DNA of 10,753 nucleotides. It comes from Bacillota bacterium. Lineage in GTDB: Bacteria > Bacillota > Clostridia > Lachnospirales > Bianqueaceae. Under the pieces are notes generated by a model that saw nothing but the letters and a program-made list of their open reading frames with translations, was not told the origin of the DNA and did no database searches. The stretch spans positions 1 through 10,753 of the forward strand of contig JAFUJY010000222.1 of the NCBI GenBank assembly GCA_017467985.1, in the 5' to 3' direction. Below are positions 1 to 6,073 of this stretch, piece by piece. The first letter of the stretch is position 1. Every line of letters starts with the position of its first letter. The translations under genes were made by a program, and so were the position numbers.

Positions 1-336
1 AGTTTTGAGCATTTACCCTCTGGTATCGATACGATGTGTGTGGTTGTTAGTGACCAGGAAGTGGCCGGTCGCGAGAACCAGTTGCTGAGCGCCCTGACGA
101 AAGCCACTCATCCCGATTATATTTGTCTGGATCGTGGGCTGGCGTTGGTTGCAGTTGTTGGCCGCGGCATGCGCAGTGCCAAGGGTACCGCTTCTAAGGT
201 GTTCTCTGCTGTAGCCGATGGTGGTGTAAATATTCGTATGATCGACCAGGGATCCAGTGAGCTGAATATTATCATGGGCATCCGGGAAGAAGATTTCGAA
301 AAGACCATTCAGAATATCTATCACGCATTTTATTAA
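1..336 (+). CDS. lysC: Aspartate kinase, C-terminal regulatory (ACT) part, 5' end outside the window
   Basis: The frame is open from base 1 and gives 111 residues ending at TAA 334-336; the start lies upstream of the window. It begins with S-F-E-H-L-P-S-G-I-D-T, the junction into the regulatory region of monofunctional aspartokinases. It continues through two ACT-type halves, the second containing VGRGMRSAKGTASKVFSA and NIRMIDQGSSELNIIMGI. These match the YclM/ThrA-type class rather than the alpha/beta (LysC-II) class. Aspartokinase phosphorylates aspartate to 4-phosphoaspartate, the first step towards lysine, threonine and methionine; the ACT domains bind the inhibitory amino acid and form the dimer. 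The catalytic domain is not visible here. A homoserine-dehydrogenase fusion is excluded because the protein ends after the ACT region. A terminator follows within 10 bp, so this is the last gene of its transcription unit apart from read-through into the MATE gene. Confidence 0.93.
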   Translation, partial: SFEHLPSGIDTMCVVVSDQEVAGRENQLLSALTKATHPDYICLDRGLALVAVVGRGMRSAKGTASKVFSAVADGGVNIRMIDQGSSELNIIMGIREEDFEKTIQNIYHAFY

Positions 337-343
337 AAATGAT

Positions 344-375
344 TCGGTGTGGCGTAAGTCACACCGATATTTTTT
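344..375 (+). terminator. Intrinsic terminator after the aspartate kinase gene
   Basis: A 10-bp stem (344-353 with 358-367, one G-T wobble) closes on a GTAA (GNRA) loop and is followed by ATATTTTTT (367-375). The T-run directly abuts the Shine-Dalgarno sequence of the next gene at 376, so transcription from upstream into the MATE gene requires read-through. Confidence 0.88.
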
Positions 376-384
376 GAGGTGACT

Positions 385-1788
385 ATGTCCAGAAAGATTT
401 TTAAGAACTTGGACCGCAGTATGCTGGCGGTGATCATGGGCTTGGCTTGGCCCACCATGCTGGAACAGTTAATGCAGACTGCAGTGCAGTATGTGGATAC
501 AGCCATGGTAGGTTCTTTGGGAACTCAAGCTACGGCGGCAGTAGGTGCCACCAGTACGGTAAACTGGATGGTAGGCAGTACTGTAACGGCTTTTGGTGTA
601 GGTTTCTTGTCCTTTATTGCTCAGGCGTATGGTGCAAAGGATAAAGAAGCTGCAGGTAAGGCCGTGTCTCAGGCGGTACTGGCAGTTTTAGTATTGGGTA
701 CATTCTTTACGTTTGTGGGATTGGGACTGAGTGGCTTGGTTCCTGTATGGATGCAAGTGGATAAAAGCATTCAGACTTTGTGTTCTCAGTACTTCTTTAT
801 TCTGTATGTGCCGATGATCGCACGTGCAGCCAGCATGATTTTTGGTACGGTGCTGCGTGCCGCCGGCGACACCAAGACCCCAATGCGGGTAGGTATTGTG
901 GTGAACCTGGTCAATGTGGTGCTGAACTTTTTTATGATTTATCCCTGCCGATATATCTCCCTCTTTGGATTGGAGATCTTTATGCCTGGTGCGGGCTGGG
1001 GCGTTATTGGTGCAGCTATTGCCAGCGCTATTTCCTTTGTAGTAGGTGGTGTTCTGATTACCGTGGCGTTGTGGCGTCATCCGCTGATCTCGCCCAGAGG
1101 ACAGAGTTTGCGGCCGAACCCGGCAATTTTGAAACCCTGTTTTAAGATTGCTTTGCCCAATATGCTGCAGCGTTTTGGAACCTCTTTAGGCTATGTGGCC
1201 TTTGCTTCCATGATCAACTCCATTGGCGAAGTGGCTACTGCGGCACATACCATTGCCAATACGGTAGAATCTGCCTTTTATATTCCCGGTTATGGTATGC
1301 AGACGGCTGCTGCCACCCTGGCGGGGAATGCCTATGGCGCCAAGGACAAAAAGCGCATGGAAGATTTGGCGGCCATGTTCATTCCCATTGAGATTGGACT
1401 GATGATCATTTCCGGCGGTCTGCTGTTCATTTTTGCTCCATCCCTAGTGGATATTTTCTCCAATAATGACGAAGTGATTCGTCTGGGCAGCACAGTGCTG
1501 CGCATGGTGGCAGTGTCCGAGCCTTTCTATGGGTTCTCCATCATCATCGAAGGTATGATGCAGGGCGTGGGCAATACCAAGGTACCCTTTGCCTTTAACA
1601 TTGCGGGTATGTGGGGTGTGCGTATTGTGGGCACATTTGTGTGCACCCAGCTGCTGAGCTTCGGGCTGGTATCCGCCTGGGCCTGCATGATCGCCCACAA
1701 TCTGCTGCTGTTTGTACTGTTTATGTTCTGTTATATCAGTGGGAAGTGGAACCCCATGAATACAAAAGCGAAGACATCCTCCAGGTGA
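385..1788 (+). CDS. MATE-family multidrug/toxin efflux transporter
   Basis: A 467-residue polytopic membrane protein with the length and two-fold repeat of MATE (NorM/DinF-type) transporters, which expel cationic drugs or metabolites in exchange for Na+ or H+. The first half starts with the typical WPTMLEQLMQTAVQYVDTAM segment and carries AAGDTKTP (about residues 159-166). The second half repeats this as QGVGNTKVP (393-401). About 12 hydrophobic helices are apparent. The start chosen is ATG 385, because GAGGTGA at 376-382 is a good ribosome binding site; the in-frame GTG at 379 lies inside that site. No promoter was recognised between the upstream terminator and the start, so expression probably depends on read-through or on a promoter inside lysC. 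The substrate cannot be deduced. Confidence 0.93.
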   Translation: MSRKIFKNLDRSMLAVIMGLAWPTMLEQLMQTAVQYVDTAMVGSLGTQATAAVGATSTVNWMVGSTVTAFGVGFLSFIAQAYGAKDKEAAGKAVSQAVLAVLVLGTFFTFVGLGLSGLVPVWMQVDKSIQTLCSQYFFILYVPMIARAASMIFGTVLRAAGDTKTPMRVGIVVNLVNVVLNFFMIYPCRYISLFGLEIFMPGAGWGVIGAAIASAISFVVGGVLITVALWRHPLISPRGQSLRPNPAILKPCFKIALPNMLQRFGTSLGYVAFASMINSIGEVATAAHTIANTVESAFYIPGYGMQTAAATLAGNAYGAKDKKRMEDLAAMFIPIEIGLMIISGGLLFIFAPSLVDIFSNNDEVIRLGSTVLRMVAVSEPFYGFSIIIEGMMQGVGNTKVPFAFNIAGMWGVRIVGTFVCTQLLSFGLVSAWACMIAHNLLLFVLFMFCYISGKWNPMNTKAKTSSR

Positions 1789-1801
1789 GGGTGTCTTTTT
1801 T
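1772..1801 (+). terminator. Intrinsic terminator overlapping the MATE stop codon
   Basis: A 10-11 bp stem (1772-1781 with 1787-1796, one T-G wobble) has a 5-nt loop and is followed by T1796-T1801. The stop codon TGA (1786-1788) lies at the loop/stem boundary. It separates the MATE gene from the downstream noncoding RNA promoter. Confidence 0.8.
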
Positions 1802-1817
1802 CGTGGTGGGGTGAGGA

Positions 1818-1846
1818 TTGACAAGTCACCGGGATGCTGATATAAT
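1818..1846 (+). promoter_or_regulatory. Consensus sigma-70/SigA promoter for the Y-like RNA
   Basis: A perfect TTGACA (1818-1823) and a perfect TATAAT (1841-1846) are separated by exactly 17 bp. The predicted start is about 1853. Nothing but the structured RNA lies directly downstream, which argues for a strongly expressed small RNA. Confidence 0.92.
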
Positions 1847-1852
1847 GAATAT

Positions 1853-2013
1853 ATGATTTGCTTCCTGAGGGCACAAGTAGTGCTGCACTTTTTGCGCGAG
1901 ATGCGGGTTCGACTCCCGTCGGGCGTTCCTGAGGTTCGTCTGTAACTCAATTGGTAGAGAACCTGATCGGGAAGTGTTACTTCATCATAATCAGCCGAAA
2001 GGCTGATTTCTTT
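1853..2013 (+). ncRNA. Putative bacterial Y RNA (YrlA-like) with a permuted tRNA-like module
   Basis: Seen: a T arm (stem 1903-1907/1915-1919, loop TTCGACT) is followed directly by an acceptor-like 6-bp stem closed by an 11-nt loop (1920-1925/1937-1942). Next come T-A (tRNA positions 8-9) and a D arm with a tRNA-like loop AATTGGTA (stem 1946-1948/1957-1959). The D arm therefore lies after the T arm, the reverse of a tRNA, and the acceptor end is closed instead of free. The flanks pair into a long stem: CACTTTTTG 1886-1894 with CGGGAAGTG 1968-1976 (three T-G wobbles), then AAGTA 1875-1879 with TACTT 1978-1982 after a bulge. A terminator-like hairpin gives the 3' end. Known: bacterial Y RNAs of the YrlA class carry a tRNA-like module on the end of a Ro-binding stem. 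Inferred: this is such an RNA, partnered with the DUF2828/Ro-like protein encoded next door. Ends are estimated from the promoter and hairpin. Confidence 0.8.
1989..2013 (+). terminator. Terminator/attenuator hairpin between the Y-like RNA and the DUF2828 gene
   Basis: A perfect 8-bp stem (1989-1996/2001-2008) with a GAAA tetraloop is followed by TTTCTTTG. The T-run is interrupted by one C, which suggests incomplete termination. It would set the RNA 3' end while letting some polymerase continue into the DUF2828 gene, whose ribosome binding site begins only 7 nt further on. Confidence 0.72.
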
Positions 2014-2030
2014 GTATAAAGGAGACGCTT

Positions 2031-3431
2031 ATGATAAAGTTTGCGGATATTTTTGGGCAGGAAAGTATGCAGTCTAAGATCGAAATTGATGGGCATGAAG
2101 AATACGCGCTGCAGAATATGTATGAGAATATAGCACAAATGCGGGAGAAAAGTGATGATGAGCTTTTCAAAATGTTCGAGGCGGCCCATGCAGAGGATCC
2201 GTTGGGCGCATTGCGATGTCTATTTTATGTTCGGGATATTCGAGGCGGTAAGGGGGAACGGGATATTTTTCGAACCATTTTGCGGTATGCGGCCCAGCAT
2301 TATCCGGAGGAAATTCGTGTAAATATTCCCTGTATACCATTTTATGGACGGTATGATGATCTGTATTTCCTGATCGATACACCAGTGGAAGAGGATATGT
2401 GGGGTTTTGTGAAGGTGCAGTTTCAGTGTGATATTGAAGCTATGGAAGCAGGAGTTCCTATATCTTTGTTGGCAAAATGGCTGAAAAAAGCCAATTCCAG
2501 CAGTCTGACCACAAAGCGTCTGGGTATTTATACCGCAAAAAAGCTGGGTTATACTATTTATGACTATAAACGAATTTGCAGTAAGCTGCGCAAGTATTTG
2601 GATGTATTGGAAGTTCAAATGTCTGCGGGGAAATGGAAAAAGATACAATATGAACAGATTCCTTACCAGACGTTAAGGATGTATCAAAAAACATTTGATC
2701 GCCATGACTCCATTCGTTTTCATAAATATCTGCAGGAGGGAAAATCGAATAAAAAGTCCGTGGCACCGGTGCCGCAAGATCCTATCGAAATTGTGAGGAT
2801 GATGGGACGGCATAGACAACAAGACCAAGAACTGCAATTATTGTGGGATAATCTGCCCAACTATATAGAGAACGATGATGATTTCCTGGTTATGGCGGAC
2901 TTGAATTTGTTCAGAGCTTGTCGGAGCGCAGCGATCGCCCTTGCCCTTTATTTTGCGGAACATAATAGAGGGGTTTTCCATAATGTATTTATGACTTTTT
3001 CACATGTACCTGAGTTCGTAACGCTGCAGGGCAGCAGTTTGAGGGAAAAAGTTGATTTTATAGGCGGTATAGATTATGGATATGTGATTACAGACCCGCT
3101 GAGAGCCATGGAGAAGGTGCTGGATTTGGCCGTGAAAAATCAGTGCTCTCAGGAGGAATTGCCTAAGGCGATGGTTATCGTTACGGGATTGGATTTTGAC
3201 AGGGCTTGTGGTGGTTATTTGGGTGAAGATATCATTAAGGCACGTTTTGCAGAAAAAGGTTATGAGGCGCCGGGTATTATATTCTGGAATGTAAACGCTG
3301 AAAAGGAAAAGCAGAGTCACTTTAAGAATCTGATTCATGTGTTGAATGGTAAACCGATTATGTCCCCGGTTGATTTTATGTATGAGGTGCTGAACGGCCA
3401 GCGCTACGAGATGGTACAATTAGGACAATAA
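2031..3431 (+). CDS. DUF2828 family protein, Ro60/TROVE-vWA-like, degenerate metal site
   Basis: 466 residues; start ATG 2031 with AGGAG at 2020-2024. The N-terminal half carries the family signature ALRCLFYVRDIRGGKGERD (about residues 60-78) and FYGRYDDLYFL (104-114), as in the DUF2828 group. The overall helical N-domain plus C-terminal vWA resembles Ro60/Rsr (TROVE), a ring protein that binds Y RNAs and misfolded RNAs. The vWA domain spans roughly 283-440. Its usual DxSxS MIDAS motif is here D290-L-N-L-F, and the later S-D-M-E-F-D is T-G-L-D-F-D (385-390), while T354 is kept; divalent metal binding is therefore probably lost. A tRNA-like RNA with a strong promoter lies immediately upstream and no other promoter is visible, so RNA and protein are probably co-expressed. 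The RNA-binding role is inference from family resemblance and from this context. RtcA/RtcB genes are not present nearby. Confidence 0.82.
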   Translation: MIKFADIFGQESMQSKIEIDGHEEYALQNMYENIAQMREKSDDELFKMFEAAHAEDPLGALRCLFYVRDIRGGKGERDIFRTILRYAAQHYPEEIRVNIPCIPFYGRYDDLYFLIDTPVEEDMWGFVKVQFQCDIEAMEAGVPISLLAKWLKKANSSSLTTKRLGIYTAKKLGYTIYDYKRICSKLRKYLDVLEVQMSAGKWKKIQYEQIPYQTLRMYQKTFDRHDSIRFHKYLQEGKSNKKSVAPVPQDPIEIVRMMGRHRQQDQELQLLWDNLPNYIENDDDFLVMADLNLFRACRSAAIALALYFAEHNRGVFHNVFMTFSHVPEFVTLQGSSLREKVDFIGGIDYGYVITDPLRAMEKVLDLAVKNQCSQEELPKAMVIVTGLDFDRACGGYLGEDIIKARFAEKGYEAPGIIFWNVNAEKEKQSHFKNLIHVLNGKPIMSPVDFMYEVLNGQRYEMVQLGQ

Positions 3432-3434
3432 TTT

Positions 3435-3470
3435 AATGCCCCAGGAATTTGCGGATTCCTGGGGCATTTT
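3435..3470 (+). terminator. Strong intrinsic terminator after the DUF2828 gene
   Basis: A perfect 14-bp stem (3435-3448/3455-3468) with loop TTGCGG is followed by TTTT. The GCCCCAGG/CCTGGGGC core is the same as that of the 31-bp repeats that follow, so the terminator seems built from, or invaded by, that repeat family. Confidence 0.88.
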
Positions 3471-3600
3471 GCCCCTTTAAACTGGGAAAAACAGGGGCGT
3501 GCCCCAGAAAAACAGCAAAATACAGGGGCATGCCCCAAGAAATTAGTAAAATCCTGGGGCATTTTGCCCACTGAAAGCGATAAAAGTTGGGGCAAGAAAA
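3436..3600. repeat. Degenerate cluster of 31-bp palindromic repeats
   Basis: GGGG cores lie at 3461, 3494, 3525, 3556 and 3589, with the central spacings exactly 31 bp. Units have the form CAGGGGCGTGCCCCAG followed by an A-rich linker such as AAAAACAGCAAAAT. This matches unit layout and spacing of the array at 10511-10753. Between the DUF2828 stop and the next promoter (3432-3627) nothing else was recognised; the reading frames here are repeat artefacts. Confidence 0.85.
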
Positions 3601-3627
3601 TGAAATGGAAAAATATGGAAAATAAAC

Positions 3628-3656
3628 TTGATTTTTTGTCGAAAACTAGATATAAT
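3628..3656 (+). promoter_or_regulatory. Promoter for the PD-(D/E)XK-like gene
   Basis: TTGATT (3628-3633), a 17-bp spacer and a perfect TATAAT (3651-3656). The predicted start is about 3663, giving a very short leader before the ribosome binding site AAAGGAG (3664-3670). Confidence 0.75.
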
Positions 3657-3678
3657 ATTTTTGAAAGGAGTGATTTTT

Positions 3679-4359
3679 ATGATGACATTATCACAGGTAA
3701 CAAGACAGTTGGCTGTAATTCCGGATGGTCAGCTGCATATTCGTACTGATCGGAAGGAGGCGGGTTATTATTATCGATATTCCCATTGGGGCAAACGCTT
3801 CGAATGGCCGATTCCCCAGGAGCTGCAAGAGCGGGCACGTCAATTGGATGATGAGCGGATGCGTTTGGAGGAGGAATTTAAAAGAGTTCTGTTAAGTGTC
3901 CCCACGGCGCAGGCTAAGCAGGCCGTCAAATATATCAAAGAACAACGTCGTCAGCAATTGGCTCGGATCATTGCAGATCATCGACCATATAAAGAAAGGT
4001 ATATATATTATACACCCCATGGGGACTATGTTTCATCCAAATCCGAGGCATTGATTTCAATGCTCCTGATGCAGATGAAAATCAAATTTCATTATGAACT
4101 ACCCTTGAAGGTGGGTGAACATCAGTATTATCATCCGGATTTTACATTATATATCAATGGGCAGGTATATTACTATGAACATCTTGGGAAAATGCAGGAT
4201 CCCGAATATATTTCCGGCTGGAAAAAGCGTTTGGAGATGTATCATTCCATGAATATATGGGAAAATGATCGCCTGTTTATTACGCAGGAAAATGGTACCG
4301 GATTAGACTTGATGGATATTGCCCGACAGTTGCGAAAAGTGATTCAGGCCAAAATATAA
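3679..4359 (+). CDS. PD-(D/E)XK nuclease-like hypothetical protein
   Basis: 226 residues. ATG 3679 was chosen because AAAGGAG lies 8 nt upstream; the longer frame from 3628 would start inside the promoter. Residues 45-100 are highly charged and helical, possibly coiled coil. The C-terminal half has the sequence pattern of a PD-(D/E)XK fold: SSKSEALI with E123, a strand ending in E140, then HPDF (152-155, D154) and YYYEHLG (E167-H168-L169-G170), followed by a helix with GWKKRLEMYH. In the classical motif the last element is E-x-K; here the lysine position is leucine and a histidine precedes it, a variant I associate with small Firmicutes proteins of unknown role. It may be an active nuclease, a variant active site, or an inactive DNA-binding relic. 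It has its own promoter and terminator, so it is a single-gene unit, and it sits directly beside the palindromic repeat cluster. Confidence 0.7.
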   Translation: MMTLSQVTRQLAVIPDGQLHIRTDRKEAGYYYRYSHWGKRFEWPIPQELQERARQLDDERMRLEEEFKRVLLSVPTAQAKQAVKYIKEQRRQQLARIIADHRPYKERYIYYTPHGDYVSSKSEALISMLLMQMKIKFHYELPLKVGEHQYYHPDFTLYINGQVYYYEHLGKMQDPEYISGWKKRLEMYHSMNIWENDRLFITQENGTGLDLMDIARQLRKVIQAKI

Positions 4360-4418
4360 CAAAGGGACGGAGCTTAGCGCCGTCCAGGCACCAGAGGTCC
4401 GTCCCTCTGTTATATTTT
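4351..4418. terminator. Bidirectional terminator shared by the nuclease-like gene and mgtE
   Basis: Arms 4351-4361 plus 4363-4371 pair with 4398-4406 plus 4408-4418: 20 paired bases with a single A/C mismatch and a 26-nt loop. Runs of A on the left and T on the right make it usable from both strands. The left arm contains the last codons and stop (TAA 4357-4359) of the nuclease-like gene, and it ends 4 bp before the mgtE stop. GGACGG (4365-4370) can alternatively pair with CCGTCC (4380-4385). Confidence 0.85.
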
Positions 4419-4421
4419 GTA

Positions 4422-5777
4422 TCAGATTCCCAGCAGCATGCTGGCGATCTGAAAATAAAGCATTAATGAAAGGGCATCCACGATGGTGGTGATAAAGGGG
4501 CTGGCCATGACTGCAGGGTCGAAGCCCACTTTTTTTGCCAGCATGGGCAGAGAACAACCCACCAACTTAGCCAGCAGAACGGTCACAAATAATGTGGAGC
4601 AGACAACGGCGGCCACAGTTATAGCCACTCGGTCCAGCAGCAGCAGTTTGACAAAATTGGCTGCGGACAGAACCAGTCCACACAAGAGACCCACTCGAAA
4701 CTCCTTCCAAACCACCCGGAACACATCTTTGAACTGAATTTCATTCAGGGACAGACCACGCACGATGGTAACGGATGCCTGACTTCCGGAGTTACCGCCG
4801 GTGTCCATGAGCATGGGGATGAAGGCGGTGAGAACCACCTGAGCGGCCAGGGCTTCTTCGAAGGAAGAAATAATCATGCCGGTAAAGGTGGCAGAGACCA
4901 TCAGCAGCAACAGCCAGGGAATACGCTGTTTGAAGGTGCTGAATACGCCGGTACGCAGATAGGGACGTTCAGAAGGTGTAATGGCGGCCATAATTTCCAT
5001 ATCTTCGGTGGTTTCTTCCTGGATAACGTCAATAGCATCGTCAACGGTAACAATACCCACCAGGCGCTGCTCCTGATCCACCACAGGCATGGCCAGAAAA
5101 CCATATTTGTTAAACATCAAAGCCACTTCTTCCTGGTGAGCACTGGTCTGAACGCTGATGATGTTTTCTTCCATAATATCGGAGATCAGTGCATCGCTGT
5201 CGGACAGCAGCAGGGCTTTGGCGGTGACAATACCGCACAGCTTGCGATCCGGAGTGGTAACGTAGCAGGTATAGATGGTTTCTTTATCCACACCGGTACG
5301 GCGGATACGCTGCAAGGCTTCGGATACAGTCATTTGGGGACGGAGATTCACATATTCGGTGGTCATGATGCTGCCGGCAGAATCTTCGGGATATTTTAGA
5401 ATCTCGTTGATCATCTGGCGCATCTCCGGGGCAGCCTGACGCAGGATTCGTTTTACCACAGAAGCGGGCATTTCTTCGATTAGATCCACTGCATCGTCCA
5501 CATAAAGTTCGTCCAGTACTTCTTTTAATTCCCGGTCACTGAAGCCTGTAATCAGTAATTCCTGGCAGTCCTCATCCATTTCCACGAAAGTGTCCGCCGC
5601 CAACTCTTTGGGCAGCAGACGGAACAAAAGGGGTAACGAAGCAGAGGGTAATTCCAGGAATACCCCCGCGATGTCCGCAGGATTCATGGTGACCAGCATG
5701 TCCCGCAGCGTTGCATATTTTTTGGACTCTAATAGGCTCTGGATCATAACATCCAGAGAAATTTGTACTTTTGTCAT
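4422..5777 (-). CDS. mgtE: MgtE-type magnesium channel/transporter
   Basis: 451 residues, the usual MgtE length, read from ATG 5777-5775 with AGGAGG at 5791-5786. Domain order is complete. A superhelical N domain spans about 1-127, with DELYVDDAVDLIEEMP. Two CBS domains follow at about 133-197 and 200-255 (PEDSAGSIMTTEYV opens the first, GFLAMPVVD lies in the second). A connecting helix comes next, then five membrane helices (about 285-450). Conserved pore-region sequences are present: PMLMDTGGNSGSQAS (321-335) and MASPFITTIVDALSL (424-438), whose D434 is placed like the selectivity aspartate of characterised MgtE proteins. MgtE forms a homodimeric channel for Mg2+ import; the N and CBS domains sense cytosolic Mg2+ and close the pore. 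The gene is alone in its unit, with a consensus promoter and a structured leader (5778-5947). Confidence 0.96.
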   Translation of the reverse strand: MTKVQISLDVMIQSLLESKKYATLRDMLVTMNPADIAGVFLELPSASLPLLFRLLPKELAADTFVEMDEDCQELLITGFSDRELKEVLDELYVDDAVDLIEEMPASVVKRILRQAAPEMRQMINEILKYPEDSAGSIMTTEYVNLRPQMTVSEALQRIRRTGVDKETIYTCYVTTPDRKLCGIVTAKALLLSDSDALISDIMEENIISVQTSAHQEEVALMFNKYGFLAMPVVDQEQRLVGIVTVDDAIDVIQEETTEDMEIMAAITPSERPYLRTGVFSTFKQRIPWLLLLMVSATFTGMIISSFEEALAAQVVLTAFIPMLMDTGGNSGSQASVTIVRGLSLNEIQFKDVFRVVWKEFRVGLLCGLVLSAANFVKLLLLDRVAITVAAVVCSTLFVTVLLAKLVGCSLPMLAKKVGFDPAVMASPFITTIVDALSLMLYFQIASMLLGI

Positions 5778-5807
5778 TATATTTGCCTCCTATTCAAATT
5801 TGATTGC

Positions 5808-5876
5808 TAGTAAGGCACAGTGTCGGCAGAGCGTCAGAGAATGAGCAGACCGGAAAAACGCTCATTCCGCTTACTA
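5808..5876 (-). promoter_or_regulatory. Structured leader of mgtE: nested inverted repeats
   Basis: Read on the minus strand, TAGTAAG (5876-5870) can pair with CTTACTA (5814-5808). This encloses a second hairpin, GAATGAGC/GCTCATTC (5867-5860 with 5846-5839, loop 13 nt). The outer helix starts with the stop codon of the small upstream ORF and ends 16 nt before the mgtE ribosome binding site. I see none of the conserved M-box (ykoK) Mg2+ riboswitch blocks. Regulation through this structure is inference. Confidence 0.5.
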
Positions 5877-5921
5877 CTTCGACCAGGCGCTATGCCGTTT
5901 GTACTTCCGCTGTCCATTCAT
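5874..5921 (-). CDS. Possible 15-codon leader peptide (uORF) of mgtE
   Basis: ATG at 5921-5919 is preceded by AAAGGAG (5932-5926) with a short 4-nt gap. The frame reads MNGQRKYKRHSAWSK and stops at TAG (5876-5874). It begins about 25 nt after the predicted mgtE transcription start. Six of 15 residues are basic. The stop codon forms part of the 5' strand of the outer leader helix, the arrangement expected if translation controls folding. Short frames with a plausible ribosome binding site occur by chance, so this is tentative. Confidence 0.4.
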   Translation of the reverse strand: MNGQRKYKRHSAWSK

Positions 5922-5953
5922 CTCACTCCTTTATCGCTTATTTTGGCATTGTT

Positions 5954-5982
5954 ATTATAAACCCGAAAAGATTAACTGTCAA
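5954..5982 (-). promoter_or_regulatory. Consensus promoter of mgtE
   Basis: On the minus strand a perfect TTGACA (5982-5977), a 17-bp spacer and a perfect TATAAT (5959-5954). The start is predicted near 5947, giving a leader of about 170 nt. Confidence 0.9.
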
Positions 5983-5983
5983 G

Positions 5984-6001
5984 TCTTAATCAATTCTTAA
6001 T
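5984..6001. promoter_or_regulatory. Candidate regulator site: direct heptamers with 11-bp period upstream of mgtE -35
   Basis: TCTTAAT occurs at 5984-5990 and again at 5995-6001 (ATTAAGA-N4-ATTAAGA when read toward mgtE), ending 1 bp from the -35 box. Two direct half-sites one helical turn apart are the typical layout for OmpR/PhoP/PhoB-type response regulators. Two copies in AT-rich sequence may also be chance. Confidence 0.35.
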
Positions 6002-6022
6002 AATTATTCGGAAGTTTCCCTG

Positions 6023-6051
6023 TTGTTTGCATTTTTACAGGATGTTATAAT
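6023..6051 (+). promoter_or_regulatory. Promoter of the glycosyltransferase gene
   Basis: TTGTTT (6023-6028), a 17-bp spacer and a perfect TATAAT (6046-6051). The start is near 6058, so the leader is only about 16 nt, just enough for the ribosome binding site AGGGGGG (6061-6067). Confidence 0.7.
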
Positions 6052-6073
6052 GGGGGTGTAAGGGGGGATAACT

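Noticed and set aside
1903..1960. Ordinary tRNA gene (T arm and D arm sequences present)
   Set aside because: The T arm comes before the D arm, the acceptor-like stem is closed by a loop, and no anticodon arm or CCA end is found, so it is not a standard tRNA; a Y-type RNA explains it better.
3628..3678. Longer N-terminus for the nuclease-like protein
   Set aside because: This stretch contains the -35 and -10 boxes; ATG 3679 has AAAGGAG at good spacing.
5794..5865. Second upstream ORF of 23 codons in the mgtE leader
   Set aside because: It has no convincing ribosome binding site and its start lies inside the inner hairpin.
5778..5947. M-box (ykoK) magnesium riboswitch upstream of mgtE
   Set aside because: None of the conserved blocks of that riboswitch could be recognised in the minus-strand leader; a model search would settle it.
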